Positions 1-6,254 of a stretch of 40,014 nucleotides of DNA are shown here, piece by piece. A program made the position numbers and the translations under genes. The stretch comes from Candidatus Paceibacterota bacterium. GTDB taxonomy: Bacteria > Patescibacteriota > Minisyncoccia > Minisyncoccales > GCA-002788555. The DNA is taken from positions 4,680 through 44,693 of the forward strand of contig JAQUPA010000003.1 of NCBI GenBank assembly GCA_028716825.1, given 5' to 3'. How positions within the stretch are numbered: position 1 is the first letter of the stretch; each line of letters opens with the position of its first letter. Under the pieces are notes generated by a model. That model worked only from the letters and a program-made list of their open reading frames with translations, made no database searches and was not told where the DNA came from.

Positions 1-244
1 TTTGTTCTTTTGATCTTTTTATAATTTTATCGTCAATATCTGTTATGTTTTGTAAATAAAAAACATCATATCCGATTTCTTCCAAATATGTTGTTATGGC
101 GTCAAAAATAATATAAGTTCTTGCGTGCCCTATATGCGAGAAGTCATAAACTGTTGGCCCACAAACAAAAAGATTAACCCTTTTGTCTTCTCGGGGTACA
201 AATTTTTCTTTTTTTCTTGTAAGAGTATTGTAAAAACGGAGCAT
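1..244 (-). CDS. cysS: Cysteinyl-tRNA synthetase, N-terminal part (runs off the window)
   Basis: This is the first 81 codons of CysRS, which charges tRNA-Cys in the cytoplasm. Read on the minus strand it starts [15 protein letters not shown] and contains [17 protein letters not shown], the class I HIGH region with the zinc-ligand Cys of CysRS, then [10 protein letters not shown], another CysRS signature. The start at 244 is fixed by a good AGGAGG site about 7 bases upstream (minus-strand TTTTAGGAGGAAATTTT). That canonical site contrasts with the leaders of most other AT-rich genes in the window. The gene diverges from dnaX. The remainder lies outside the window, so total length and the KMSKS motif cannot be judged. 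Confidence 0.95.
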   Translation of the reverse strand, partial: MLRFYNTLTRKKEKFVPREDKRVNLFVCGPTVYDFSHIGHARTYIIFDAITTYLEEIGYDVFYLQNITDIDDKIIKRSKEQ

Positions 245-272
245 AAAATTTCCTCCTAAAATTTAATAGTTT

Positions 273-301
273 ATTTTACAGGGAAAAATCTTTTTTATCA
301 A
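273..301 (-). promoter_or_regulatory. Promoter for cysS
   Basis: On the minus strand TTGATA (296-301) and TAAAAT (273-278) are separated by 17 bases, with a TG just before the -10. This is a good sigma70-type match placed just upstream of the cysS ribosome site. It is inferred from sequence only. Confidence 0.6.
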
Positions 302-337
302 CTAAGTTGGACTGGTCTTTTTCTTGTAGAAAAATTA

Positions 338-346
338 TGATAGAAT
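338..346 (+). promoter_or_regulatory. Extended -10 promoter candidate for dnaX
   Basis: TGATAGAAT fits an extended -10 element. The -35 position at 17 bases is poor (T-rich). If it is used, RNA would start near 353 and carry all four leader repeat units that follow. Confidence 0.4.
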
Positions 347-380
347 GTTTTAATTTGTTTAAAAATATGGCAGTTTTATA

Positions 381-512
381 TGGAGCTCCGCATAATTTAA
401 CAAGTTAAATTTGGAACTCCGCATAATTCAATAAATTAAATTTGGAGCTTGCGCATAATTTAACAAGTTAAATTTGGAGCTTGCGTATTAAATTAATTTA
501 ATAATAATTTCT
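381..512 (+). repeat. Four tandem leader units (TGGAGCT...AT-hairpin) ending at the dnaX start
   Basis: Units begin at 381, 412, 443 and 475, a period of 31-32 bases. Each starts TGGAGCT or TGGAACT, continues (C/T)GCGCAT or close to it, and then has an AT inverted repeat. In units 1 and 3 the arms are AATTTAAC and GTTAAATT around an AA loop. The last unit differs after its box, and its AT-rich segment (AAATTA ... TAATTT) ends just before the ATG at 513. The same unit occurs twice upstream of rpsT (5502-5571) and once each upstream of the genes starting at 31833, 34149 and 34447. Its fixed position next to start codons suggests a role in the mRNA leader. No named RNA family is recognised. Confidence 0.75.
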
Positions 513-1610
513 ATGGTAGTAATTTATAGAAAATACAGACCAAAAAGTTTTTCTGAGATTGTAGGACAGGAACATATTGTAAAAACAATTACAAACGCAA
601 TTAAAGACGAGAAAGTTTCTCATGCTTATTTATTTTATGGTCCAAGAGGATGCGGCAAAACCACTATTGCAAGACTAATAGCAAAATCTGTAAATTGCAC
701 CGGAAGAAAAAATAATGATTTTGAACCATGTAATAAATGCAACTCATGTCTTGAGGTTACCCAAGGCAATTCAATTGATTTAATCGAAATAGACGCTGCC
801 TCTAATAGGGGAATTGACGAGATAAGAGATTTAAAAGAAGGAATTAATGTCGTTCCTATTAAATCAAAATACAAGGTTTATATAATTGATGAAGCGCATC
901 AATTAACAAAAGAAGCTTCAAACGCACTTTTAAAAACGTTAGAAGAACCGCCGGGTTATGCGATTTTTGTTTTATGTACAACAGAATACGGAAAGATTAT
1001 CCCAACAATTTCTTCTCGGTGTCAAAGATTCGAGTTTAAGAAATTGACTTTAAATGAAATTACAGAAAAGCTTCAAATGATATGTAAAAAAGAAGGAACA
1101 AAATGTCAAAGAGAAGCGCTTGAACTTATTGCAAGAACTTCAGAAGGTGCAATAAGAGATGCTGAGGGATTTTTAAATAAAGTTATAAGCCTTGAAGATA
1201 AAGATATAAAAAAAGAAGAAGTTGAAAGTATTTTAGGAATTATAGGTATTGAGCCTATAGCAAAATTAGTAGACTTTCTTGCGCAAAAGAAAGAAAAAGA
1301 AGCTATGATTTATGTGAACGATTTATGTCAGGAAGGAGTTGATATTGAAAATTTTGCAAAAGATATGACTGCATATTTGAGAGATCTTTTGTTGGTTAAA
1401 GTCAACCCTGAAATTTTTGAAAAAAAGAATATTTTTACGAAAGAAGAAGAGGAGAACTTAAAGAAGCAAGAGAGGTTATTTTCTCAAGAAACACTTATTA
1501 AAATATTAAAAATATTTCTTGAAGCTCAAAACCAAATTAAATGGCAGGATTTACCAAGTTTACCTTTTGAATTGGCGATAATTGATAGTGTAAAAGTAAT
1601 GAATAACTAA
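513..1610 (+). CDS. dnaX: DNA polymerase III gamma/tau subunit (gamma-length)
   Basis: This is the ATPase motor of the clamp loader, which opens the sliding clamp at replication forks. Seen in the 365-residue product: an RKYRP start typical of DnaX, Walker A GPRGCGKT (43-50), zinc-module cysteines near 62, 73, 76 and 79, Walker B with DEAH (126-129), and the SRC sensor motif (168-170). The protein ends soon after the domain III collar, so it lacks the long tau tail that binds DnaB and the polymerase in many bacteria. The other clamp-loader genes, holA and holB, are also in this window. The ATG at 513 directly follows the fourth leader repeat, and no canonical Shine-Dalgarno lies at 5-10 bases. 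The next gene starts 3 bases after its stop. Confidence 0.96.
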   Translation: MVVIYRKYRPKSFSEIVGQEHIVKTITNAIKDEKVSHAYLFYGPRGCGKTTIARLIAKSVNCTGRKNNDFEPCNKCNSCLEVTQGNSIDLIEIDAASNRGIDEIRDLKEGINVVPIKSKYKVYIIDEAHQLTKEASNALLKTLEEPPGYAIFVLCTTEYGKIIPTISSRCQRFEFKKLTLNEITEKLQMICKKEGTKCQREALELIARTSEGAIRDAEGFLNKVISLEDKDIKKEEVESILGIIGIEPIAKLVDFLAQKKEKEAMIYVNDLCQEGVDIENFAKDMTAYLRDLLLVKVNPEIFEKKNIFTKEEEENLKKQERLFSQETLIKILKIFLEAQNQIKWQDLPSLPFELAIIDSVKVMNN

Positions 1611-1612
1611 TT

Positions 1613-2011
1613 ATGTCTTTTACAATAAAAACAAAGGGCTTTTGTGATGTTATAAATATTACAGAAAAAGTTGAAGCTGTTATCAAAAAAAACAATATAA
1701 AAGAAGGGGCCATTTTGATTTTTGTTTTAGGGTCTACTGCTGGTATTTGTGCTATTGAATACGAAGAAGGGGTTATTAAAGATTTAAAAAATGTTTTTGA
1801 AAAAATTGCGCCACAAGATGGAAAATATAACCATGAAGAGGCGTGGCATGACGGAAATGGATTTTCGCACATAAGAGCAGGTCTTTTAAAACCTTCTTTG
1901 ACTGTGCCGATTGAAAGTGCTAAACTTTTATTAGGTAAATGGCAGCAGATTGTATTAGTTGATTTCGATAATAAACCACGCGAGAGAAAAATTATTGTAA
2001 AAATGTTTTAA
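1613..2011 (+). CDS. YjbQ/UPF0047 family protein
   Basis: A 132-residue protein of the YjbQ (UPF0047) family. Family hallmarks are visible: GNGFSHIRAGLL near 82-93, SLTVPI directly after, and WQQIVLVDFDNKPRER near the end. Length is normal for the family. Members have been linked to weak thiamine-phosphate synthase activity, but the physiological role is unsettled, so no reaction is assigned. It follows dnaX by 2 bases and is probably co-transcribed, translated by coupling or reinitiation. Confidence 0.9.
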   Translation: MSFTIKTKGFCDVINITEKVEAVIKKNNIKEGAILIFVLGSTAGICAIEYEEGVIKDLKNVFEKIAPQDGKYNHEEAWHDGNGFSHIRAGLLKPSLTVPIESAKLLLGKWQQIVLVDFDNKPRERKIIVKMF

Positions 2012-2023
2012 AAAATAATTAAA

Positions 2024-2031
2024 AAAGGTCG
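2024..2031 (+). promoter_or_regulatory. AAAGGTCG leader box
   Basis: AAAGGTCG lies 31 bases upstream of the ATG at 2063, after the yjbQ-like stop. Five other copies stand 20-31 bases before starts of small genes. Its core AAGG could pair with the 16S anti-Shine-Dalgarno, but the spacing is too long unless the RNA between is folded. Confidence 0.5.
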
Positions 2032-2062
2032 TTCAATTTTTTAAATAATTTTAATAATACAT

Positions 2063-2398
2063 ATGGAAGAAGAAACACCTCAAGCAGAACCAAAAAAAGA
2101 AGGAGGCGACAACATGATAGCAATTTTAAGCTATATTGGAATTTTATTTTTGGTTCCATTGCTTGCAGCAAAAGACAATGAATTTGCCAAGTATCACGCA
2201 AAACAAGGTTTAGTTCTTTTTATCGCCGAGGTTGCAACCGCACTAATTGCATGGATTCCTTTTATTGGATGGGTAGTTGGACTTGTTGCCTGGATAACTT
2301 GGTTGGTTCTTTCCATAATTGGTATAGTAAATGTAGTTGGCGGAAAGAAAAAGCCGTTACCAATTATTGGAAGCCTTGCTGATAAATTTAAAATTTAG
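2063..2398 (+). CDS. Small membrane protein, DUF4870/Tic20-like
   Basis: A 111-residue protein. It has a charged N-terminal 15 residues, then a NMIAILSYIGILFLVPLL membrane segment, a conserved polar stretch containing FAKYHAKQGLVLF, and two more hydrophobic segments (IAWIPFIGWVVGLVAWITW and the stretch around VLSIIGIVNVV), ending in a short basic tail. The YHAKQGL loop between helices is typical of the DUF4870/Tic20-like family. Function in bacteria is unknown and it is probably in the cytoplasmic membrane. A strong intrinsic terminator follows 27 bases after the stop, so it likely ends the dnaX transcription unit. Confidence 0.75.
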   Translation: MEEETPQAEPKKEGGDNMIAILSYIGILFLVPLLAAKDNEFAKYHAKQGLVLFIAEVATALIAWIPFIGWVVGLVAWITWLVLSIIGIVNVVGGKKKPLPIIGSLADKFKI

Positions 2399-2425
2399 TA
2401 AGGACTGAAAAATTATTAATAAAAT

Positions 2426-2464
2426 CGAAAGTCTTCTTTTTTTGGAAGAAGGCTTTCGTATTTT
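2426..2464 (+). terminator. Intrinsic terminator after the DUF4870 gene
   Basis: A 13-bp stem (CGAAAG T CTTCTT against AAGAAG G CTTTCG, one G-T pair) has a 7-base loop and is followed by TATTTT. The next ATG is only 8 bases after it, so it may also shape the leader of the 2472 gene. Confidence 0.75.
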
Positions 2465-2471
2465 AAATTCT

Positions 2472-2723
2472 ATGGATTTTGAAAAACCAAATAATAATCA
2501 ACCAGAGGAAAAACGAGAATTAGATCAACAATTTAAGAAAGTTGTTGGGGATTTTAAAGAAGAATTAAAGAAAAGAAATGAAGAGACAAGAAAAAGATTT
2601 AAAGAAGATCTTTTACCTCAGTACAAAGATCCCAAGACTCGCGAAATGATGGAAGGAATAATAGATGAAGTGATAGAGAGAGACAAAAGAAAAGAAGAAG
2701 AGGAGGAGAAAAAGGAAAAATAA
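2472..2723 (+). CDS. Hypothetical charged, helical small protein
   Basis: I do not recognise this family. The 83-residue product begins MDFEKPNNNQPEEKREL and is dominated by Lys, Glu and Arg, with heptad-like spacing consistent with a long helix or coiled coil and no membrane segment. I chose the ATG at 2472 because an in-frame TTG at 2442 lies inside the terminator hairpin. The tRNA-Gln gene starts 6 bases after the stop, so the two may share a transcript. A similar small acidic/basic helical protein is encoded at 2880. Function unknown. Confidence 0.55.
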   Translation: MDFEKPNNNQPEEKRELDQQFKKVVGDFKEELKKRNEETRKRFKEDLLPQYKDPKTREMMEGIIDEVIERDKRKEEEEEKKEK

Positions 2724-2729
2724 AATTAT

Positions 2730-2800
2730 TGCCGGATCGTCTAATGGTAGGACAGTGGGTTTTGGTCCCACCAATCTAGGTTCGAGTCCTAGTCCGGCAG
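2730..2800 (+). tRNA. tRNA-Gln (anticodon TTG)
   Basis: A 7-bp acceptor stem TGCCGGA/TCCGGCA, D arm GTCTAATGGTAGGAC, anticodon stem GTGGG/CCCAC with loop TTTTGGT giving anticodon TTG, and T arm with GGTTCGAGTCC. The weak T-A first pair is usual for tRNA-Gln. No CCA is encoded. In bacteria without GlnRS this tRNA is charged by GluRS plus GatCAB; gltX is at 22390, but gat genes are not in the window. Confidence 0.97.
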
Positions 2801-2846
2801 AAACATTGTGATTTTTGATATCTTTGTTAGGTTATTTTTAAATAAT

Positions 2847-2854
2847 AAAGGTCA
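2847..2854 (+). promoter_or_regulatory. AAAGGTCA leader box
   Basis: A variant (last base A) of the AAAGGTCG box, 25 bases before the ATG at 2880. The intervening segment contains AATT...AATT arms. A possible promoter (TTGATA, then TAAATA about 18 bases later) would place the RNA 5' end close to this box. Confidence 0.4.
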
Positions 2855-2879
2855 TTTTAAAATTAACTTATAAAAAATT

Positions 2880-3179
2880 ATGTCAGAAAACTTAGGTGAG
2901 AATAATCCATTTGAAAATAGTGAATTATCAACAGAAAGCGAGGAGTCTCGTTTACAAAAAGAGATGGAAAGATCTATGGATGAAATAGAGAGAATAATGA
3001 AGGAAATAAATGAAGTTCATCAATCAACGCTAGATCAAAATCAAGCAGAAAAAATTATACTTGAAAAATTAGTACCATCAATGGATGAAGCCGTTAAAAA
3101 ATCTAGAGAAGTTACAGATCAGTGGCTTGAGTCAATACGTAAATCACAAAAAGAATACGAAAAAGGATTAGAAAAATAA
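2880..3179 (+). CDS. Hypothetical charged coiled-coil protein
   Basis: Not recognised. The product is 99 residues: an acidic N-terminus (MSENLGENNPFENSELSTES), then an almost continuous amphipathic helix rich in Glu, Lys and Met with hydrophobic residues at heptad-like positions, and no cysteine or membrane segment. It resembles the 2472 product in composition, not clearly in sequence. It lies alone between tRNA-Gln and the 3232 promoter. It could be a small cytoplasmic scaffold or a regulator; nothing in the sequence decides. Confidence 0.55.
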   Translation: MSENLGENNPFENSELSTESEESRLQKEMERSMDEIERIMKEINEVHQSTLDQNQAEKIILEKLVPSMDEAVKKSREVTDQWLESIRKSQKEYEKGLEK

Positions 3180-3231
3180 TTTCTCTAATCCAGCATCCAA
3201 ATTTATTTCATTAAAATAAATCTTTATTTAA

Positions 3232-3260
3232 TTGACCTTATTTTTTAAAATTGATAAAAT
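3232..3260 (+). promoter_or_regulatory. Promoter for the DUF5684-like gene
   Basis: TTGACC (3232-3237), a 17-base spacer, and TAAAAT (3255-3260) preceded by TG. The start point would be near 3267, which puts the AAAGGTCG box at 3275 inside the 5' untranslated RNA rather than in the promoter. Confidence 0.65.
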
Positions 3261-3274
3261 ATGAGAATTTAGAA

Positions 3275-3282
3275 AAAGGTCG
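3275..3282 (+). promoter_or_regulatory. AAAGGTCG leader box
   Basis: 23 bases upstream of the ATG at 3306. The intervening bases contain ATTTT ... AAAAT arms ending near the ATG. The promoter just upstream makes this copy good evidence that the box is transcribed. Confidence 0.5.
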
Positions 3283-3305
3283 ATTTTATTAAAAAGACTA
3301 AAAAT

Positions 3306-3767
3306 ATGAATTTAGCTCAAGTTACTCCATATAATTACAATTACTCATATACTTATGATGTTTCGAATTCGGGGCCGGCATTGGTTGCTTTTAGTTTTAT
3401 TTATTTTATTGTAATTATTGCTATTTATGTTTATTATGCACTTTGCCTTCAGAATATTGCTAAAAAAACAAATACAGAAAATGGATGGTTTGCTTGGATT
3501 CCAATTTTAAATGTAATTTTAATGCTCCAGATAGCAAAAAAACCTGTTTGGTGGATTGTTTTGATGCTTATTCCTTTTGTAAATATTGTTATTATGATTT
3601 TAGTTTGGATGGCAATAGCTGAACAAGCCGGAAAAGAAAATTGGTGGGGAATATTAATTGCTTTAGTGCCTGTGGTAAACTTTATTCTTTTGGGTATGTT
3701 AGCGTTTGGAAAATCAGAAGGAACTACAAAGCCAAAAGAGCCAACACAAACACCACCAAGTGCATAG
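3306..3767 (+). CDS. Polytopic membrane protein, DUF5684-like
   Basis: A 153-residue protein with a Tyr/Asn-rich N-terminal 20 residues, then about four hydrophobic segments: ALVAFSFIYFIVIIAIYVYY, a WFAWIPILNVILML segment, VWWIVLMLIPFVNIVIMI, and WWGILIALVPVVNFILLG. A short Pro/Thr-rich cytoplasmic or external tail ends the protein. The repeated (W)xIPxxN and VPVVNFIL pattern and the KTNTENGWFAWIP loop match the DUF5684-type proteins common in Parcubacteria; their role is unknown. It has its own promoter (3232) and terminator (3789), so it is probably monocistronic. Confidence 0.7.
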   Translation: MNLAQVTPYNYNYSYTYDVSNSGPALVAFSFIYFIVIIAIYVYYALCLQNIAKKTNTENGWFAWIPILNVILMLQIAKKPVWWIVLMLIPFVNIVIMILVWMAIAEQAGKENWWGILIALVPVVNFILLGMLAFGKSEGTTKPKEPTQTPPSA

Positions 3768-3788
3768 ATTTTTTGTAAGAAATAATAA

Positions 3789-3820
3789 AAAAACGACCCA
3801 GAAAAAAGTGGGTCGTTTTT
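3789..3820 (+). terminator. Intrinsic terminator
   Basis: AAAAACGACCCA pairs perfectly with TGGGTCGTTTTT across an 8-base loop, with the U-tract included in the 3' arm. Because the arms are symmetrical it could work on both strands. Confidence 0.85.
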
Positions 3821-3833
3821 AATTCTAAAAAAC

Positions 3834-3861
3834 TTGACAATAAATTTTGTAGACTTAGAAT
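3834..3861 (+). promoter_or_regulatory. Strong promoter for the orphan gene at 3931
   Basis: Consensus TTGACA (3834-3839), a 16-base spacer, and TAGAAT (3856-3861). It begins 14 bases after the preceding terminator, so the 3931 gene is an independent transcription unit. Confidence 0.7.
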
Positions 3862-3930
3862 AAGATAATTTGCACATTTCGCATGCATAACTTATCTCAA
3901 AAGTCTTAAGTAAAGGAGGTGAAAAGAGAG

Positions 3931-4161
3931 ATGGTAAGAAAATTAAAAGAGATAAGGGAAGTTGCAGAGGTTTTCTGTCCAGAAAATGGTTGCGGCTACA
4001 GAGAGTTTTACTGGGATCATGTTTTTTCCACCAGGACCAAAGGTTTAAACGAAGGGAAATGTTTTAAGTGTGGGACCAGTACGGCTCATCCAGACGGTGT
4101 AAATCTTCTCATCGATTATCACGATGGGAAGATTCGTCCCAAGAACGGATCTCTGAAATAA
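3931..4161 (+). CDS. Orphan small Cys-containing protein in a GC-richer island
   Basis: Not recognised. I chose ATG 3931 (76 residues) because AAAGGAGGTGA at 3912-3922, nearly a full anti-Shine-Dalgarno match, sits 8 bases before it; a GTG at 3919 would lie inside that site. The product starts MVRKLKEIREVAEVFCPENG. It has two cysteine pairs, CPENGC and CFKC, about 30 residues apart, which could form a zinc site, plus several His and Asp residues and a basic end (KIRPKNGSLK). Base composition and codon use are clearly richer in G and C than in neighbouring genes. It has its own promoter and GC-rich terminator. It may be acquired; its function is unknown. Confidence 0.75.
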   Translation: MVRKLKEIREVAEVFCPENGCGYREFYWDHVFSTRTKGLNEGKCFKCGTSTAHPDGVNLLIDYHDGKIRPKNGSLK

Positions 4162-4207
4162 ACCCCAAGATAGAGACTCTCTATATCGCAATCATTGTAT
4201 ACCACAT

Positions 4208-4240
4208 GGCGGCCGGAGTGATCTAGCCGCCTTCGATTTT
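4208..4240 (+). terminator. GC-rich intrinsic terminator
   Basis: GGCGGC (4208-4213) pairs with GCCGCC (4226-4231), followed by TTCGATTTT. The tail reaches the stop codon of the convergent holA gene. Confidence 0.8.
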
Positions 4241-5189
4241 ATATCTCAGCTATAAACATTTCTATTCCTAATCGTGGCTCAACTTTTCCGGTTTTTAATG
4301 CAAAGTCAGTTTCAAGAATTTTTCCATAAATATTTTTTAATTCCTGTATTGAAAAATCTCTGGCGATAGGAAGGGTTTTTTTAACTACGAAAGGATGCAA
4401 TTTTGATATTTTTTGTATTTGATAAAAATTTTTATTTTCGTCCATTAAATTTCTAATTTTAATAAGGTTTCTAAATTGATAATTTATCATTGAAAGTATT
4501 CTTATTTCGTTTTCTCCCTTTTCAAGATGATTTGAAATTAGTTTCAGAGCCTTTTTCTTATCCTTCTTTGCAATTGCCTCTATTGTTTCAAAAATATTTA
4601 AATCAATATTTGATACACACAATTCTTCAACGTCTTTTTGGGTTATAATTTCACCACTTTTGAAAGTAACTAATTTTTGAATTTCATTTTCTATTTGCCA
4701 AAGGTCATTGCCAAAAAAAATTACTAAATTTTCAACAGCAAGTGGTTCTATTTTGCCTCCGATTTTTTCAATTTCTTCATCAATAAAAGATTTTACTTTT
4801 ATAGTTGAAAGTTCTGAAAACTCTTGTTTTTTAAAAGAGTTTTTAAAAAGTTCTTTAAACATTTTTAATCTTTTGTCCGGACTTTTCCTTTCAAAAAATA
4901 TAACAGAAATATCTTCTGCCTTGAAAATATTTTTTTCTTTTAGATATTTTTGAAATTTTTCCTGAATCATTCTGTTTGCGGAAAGCAAATCTTCTATTAT
5001 TATTAGTTTTTTTTCAGAAAACATTGAAATTGTCTCAATCCTGTCTTTTAATTTTTCAAAACCCTCTTCGTTGGCTTCGGTTTTTAACAAATTAAAACCG
5101 CTCTTGTATTTTGAGCGGTATTTTTCAGTAATTTCTTTCAGTTTCCTAAGAGATCTGAGGGTGTCATTTCCGTATAGAAAAAAAACCAT
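4239..5189 (-). CDS. holA: DNA polymerase III delta subunit
   Basis: This 316-residue protein is the delta wrench of the clamp loader, which binds and opens the beta clamp. It starts MVFFLYGNDTLRSLRKLKEI, the typical FLYGND opening of HolA, and has SEKKLIIIEDLL (AAA-like domain without a Walker A), then the helical middle and collar domains, including a VENLVIFFGNDLWQIENEI segment in domain III. Length is normal (about 330). It follows rpsT by 12 bases on the minus strand, a common pairing, and they are probably one operon read from the 5589 promoter. With dnaX and holB it completes a minimal clamp loader within this window. Confidence 0.93.
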   Translation of the reverse strand: MVFFLYGNDTLRSLRKLKEITEKYRSKYKSGFNLLKTEANEEGFEKLKDRIETISMFSEKKLIIIEDLLSANRMIQEKFQKYLKEKNIFKAEDISVIFFERKSPDKRLKMFKELFKNSFKKQEFSELSTIKVKSFIDEEIEKIGGKIEPLAVENLVIFFGNDLWQIENEIQKLVTFKSGEIITQKDVEELCVSNIDLNIFETIEAIAKKDKKKALKLISNHLEKGENEIRILSMINYQFRNLIKIRNLMDENKNFYQIQKISKLHPFVVKKTLPIARDFSIQELKNIYGKILETDFALKTGKVEPRLGIEMFIAEI

Positions 5190-5201
5190 AAATATTTTGG
5201 G

Positions 5202-5501
5202 TTATTTTTTCTTTTCTTTTGATTCTTTTTTAGGGGTTTCTGTTTTTCTTGAAATAAATTTTACCATTCTTGATTTTTTCCTCGCTGCGGTATTTTTCTT
5301 AATTATGTGATTTTTTGTTGCTTTATCAATAACTTTACAATAAGAAGGAATTAATTTTTCTGCTTCCTTATTTTTTCCAGCGTTTACTAATTTTTCTATT
5401 TCTTTCTTCTTTTCTTTTAATTGTTTTTTCCAAAGCAAATTCACTTTCTGTCTTTTTCTATCCTGTCGCATTGATTTTTGAGCAGATTTTGTAATTGGCA
5501 T
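5202..5501 (-). CDS. rpsT: 30S ribosomal protein S20
   Basis: S20 binds 16S rRNA and helps assemble the body of the 30S subunit. The 99-residue product starts MPITKSAQKSMRQDRKRQ and carries KNTAARKKSRM near residue 75, both typical of S20, with a Lys/Glu-rich tail. The ATG is preceded not by a standard ribosome site but by two tandem TGGAGCT leader units, the second ending in an AT stem that touches the ATG. S20 in other bacteria is translationally autoregulated, so the leader could be a control site; that link is inference. holA follows. Confidence 0.95.
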   Translation of the reverse strand: MPITKSAQKSMRQDRKRQKVNLLWKKQLKEKKKEIEKLVNAGKNKEAEKLIPSYCKVIDKATKNHIIKKNTAARKKSRMVKFISRKTETPKKESKEKKK

Positions 5502-5571
5502 AATTTTGAGCGGAGCGAAAAATTAATGCGCAAGCTCCAAATTTAATTTATTGAATTATGCGCAAGCTCCA
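5502..5571 (-). repeat. Two tandem TGGAGCT leader units before rpsT
   Basis: Minus strand: unit one (box at 5571-5558) has TGGAGCTTGCGCAT and AATT...AATT arms. Unit two (box at 5539-5526) has TGGAGCTTGCGCATT, then AATTTT, TCGCTCCGCTC, AAAATT and the ATG. Unit one matches dnaX unit 2 almost exactly over the AT arms. Both copies lie downstream of a good promoter, so they are in RNA. Confidence 0.75.
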
Positions 5572-5588
5572 AATATAAAACAATCAGT

Positions 5589-5617
5589 ATCTTATCAGAA
5601 ATTGTTTATTTTGACAA
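5589..5617 (-). promoter_or_regulatory. Promoter for rpsT-holA
   Basis: Minus-strand TTGTCA (5612-5617), a 17-base spacer, and TAAGAT (5589-5594) with TG before it. RNA would start near 5582, giving a leader of about 80 bases that contains both repeat units. Confidence 0.65.
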
Positions 5618-5620
5618 GAG

Positions 5621-5649
5621 TTGTAAAGAAGGGTAATTGCTGTTATAAT
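5621..5649 (+). promoter_or_regulatory. Promoter for the SLOG-like gene
   Basis: TTGTAA (5621-5626), a 17-base spacer, and TATAAT (5644-5649). RNA would begin near 5656, so the leader is about 17 bases and consists almost only of the palindrome at 5655-5675. Confidence 0.55.
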
Positions 5650-5654
5650 TTATA

Positions 5655-5675
5655 ATATTTAAAAAATTTAAATAT
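5655..5675 (+). promoter_or_regulatory. Perfect AT palindrome covering the AU of the start codon
   Basis: Arms ATATTTAAA and TTTAAATAT (9 bp) flank an AAA loop. The last two bases of the second arm are the A and T of the ATG at 5674. As RNA it would fold the start codon into the foot of a hairpin at the very 5' end of the message. Confidence 0.55.
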
Positions 5676-6228
5676 GCAATATTATAAAATATGTGTTTCT
5701 GGAGCTGCATCAACAAATCATTGTAATGCCTGTGCTTTAGATGTAGCAAAAGAAGTGGGAAGGGAAATTATAAGACAAAAAGGTATTCTTGTAACCGGCG
5801 CAACAACGGGTATTCCTTATTGGTCAGCGATTGGGGCAAAAGAAGAAAATGGATTTTCAATCGGTGTTTCTCCTGCGGCCTCTGAAAAAGAACATATCAG
5901 GAAATATCATTTACCAACTGACTATTTTGATATTATAATTTACACTGGATTTAATTATTCAGGGAGAAATCTTTTATTAACAAGAGCTTCGGATGGCGTT
6001 ATTTTTTGTTGCGGTAGAATGGGAACATTAAATGAGTTTACAATTGCTTTTGAGGACGAAAAGCCTATTGGTGTACTTGAGGGAACTGGTGGTACAGCGG
6101 ACGAGATAAGAAATTTAATTAAAAAAATGAAAAAGGGGAAAGGAAATGTTGTTTTTGATAAAAATCCAAAAAAGTTAGTAGAAAAACTTATTAAGTTAAT
6201 TCAGAAAGAAAAAGAAATTAAAATTTAA
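5674..6228 (+). CDS. LOG/SLOG-family nucleotide-binding-like protein
   Basis: A 184-residue Rossmann-like protein of the SLOG group (TIGR00725, lysine-decarboxylase-like or molybdenum-cofactor-carrier-like). Seen: KICVSGAAST at the first strand, a GILVTGATTGIPYWSAIGA loop, and CGRMGTLNEF near residue 112, the counterpart of the family PGGxGTxxE motif, here with CGRMGT. That replacement makes a LONELY GUY phosphoribohydrolase activity doubtful; ligand binding without known chemistry is safer. The gene starts a two-gene unit with the 6255 gene, whose AAAGGTCG box overlaps its stop codon. Confidence 0.75.
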   Translation: MQYYKICVSGAASTNHCNACALDVAKEVGREIIRQKGILVTGATTGIPYWSAIGAKEENGFSIGVSPAASEKEHIRKYHLPTDYFDIIIYTGFNYSGRNLLLTRASDGVIFCCGRMGTLNEFTIAFEDEKPIGVLEGTGGTADEIRNLIKKMKKGKGNVVFDKNPKKLVEKLIKLIQKEKEIKI

Positions 6229-6234
6229 AGGTCG
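6227..6234 (+). promoter_or_regulatory. AAAGGTCG leader box inside an operon
   Basis: The box overlaps the TAA of the upstream gene and lies 20 bases before the ATG at 6255, with an AAATTT-type AT segment between. Its place within an operon argues that it acts in RNA, not as a promoter. Confidence 0.5.
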
Positions 6235-6254
6235 TTATTTTAAAACTTAAATTT

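Noticed and set aside
381-512. Possible CRISPR array (regular 31-32 base repeats).
   Set aside because: There are no unique spacers; whole units repeat, copies occur singly before other genes, and no cas genes are present.
381-512. Resemblance of GCGCATAATTTAACAAGTTAAAT to a Xer dif site.
   Set aside because: The outer parts match (GCGCATAA and GTTAAAT), but the total is about two bases too short, the copies are tandem, and they lie in transcribed leaders of several genes. A single dif site per chromosome is expected.
2442-2471. TTG start for the small protein gene at 2472.
   Set aside because: The TTG lies inside the loop and 3' arm of the terminator; the ATG at 2472 is simpler.
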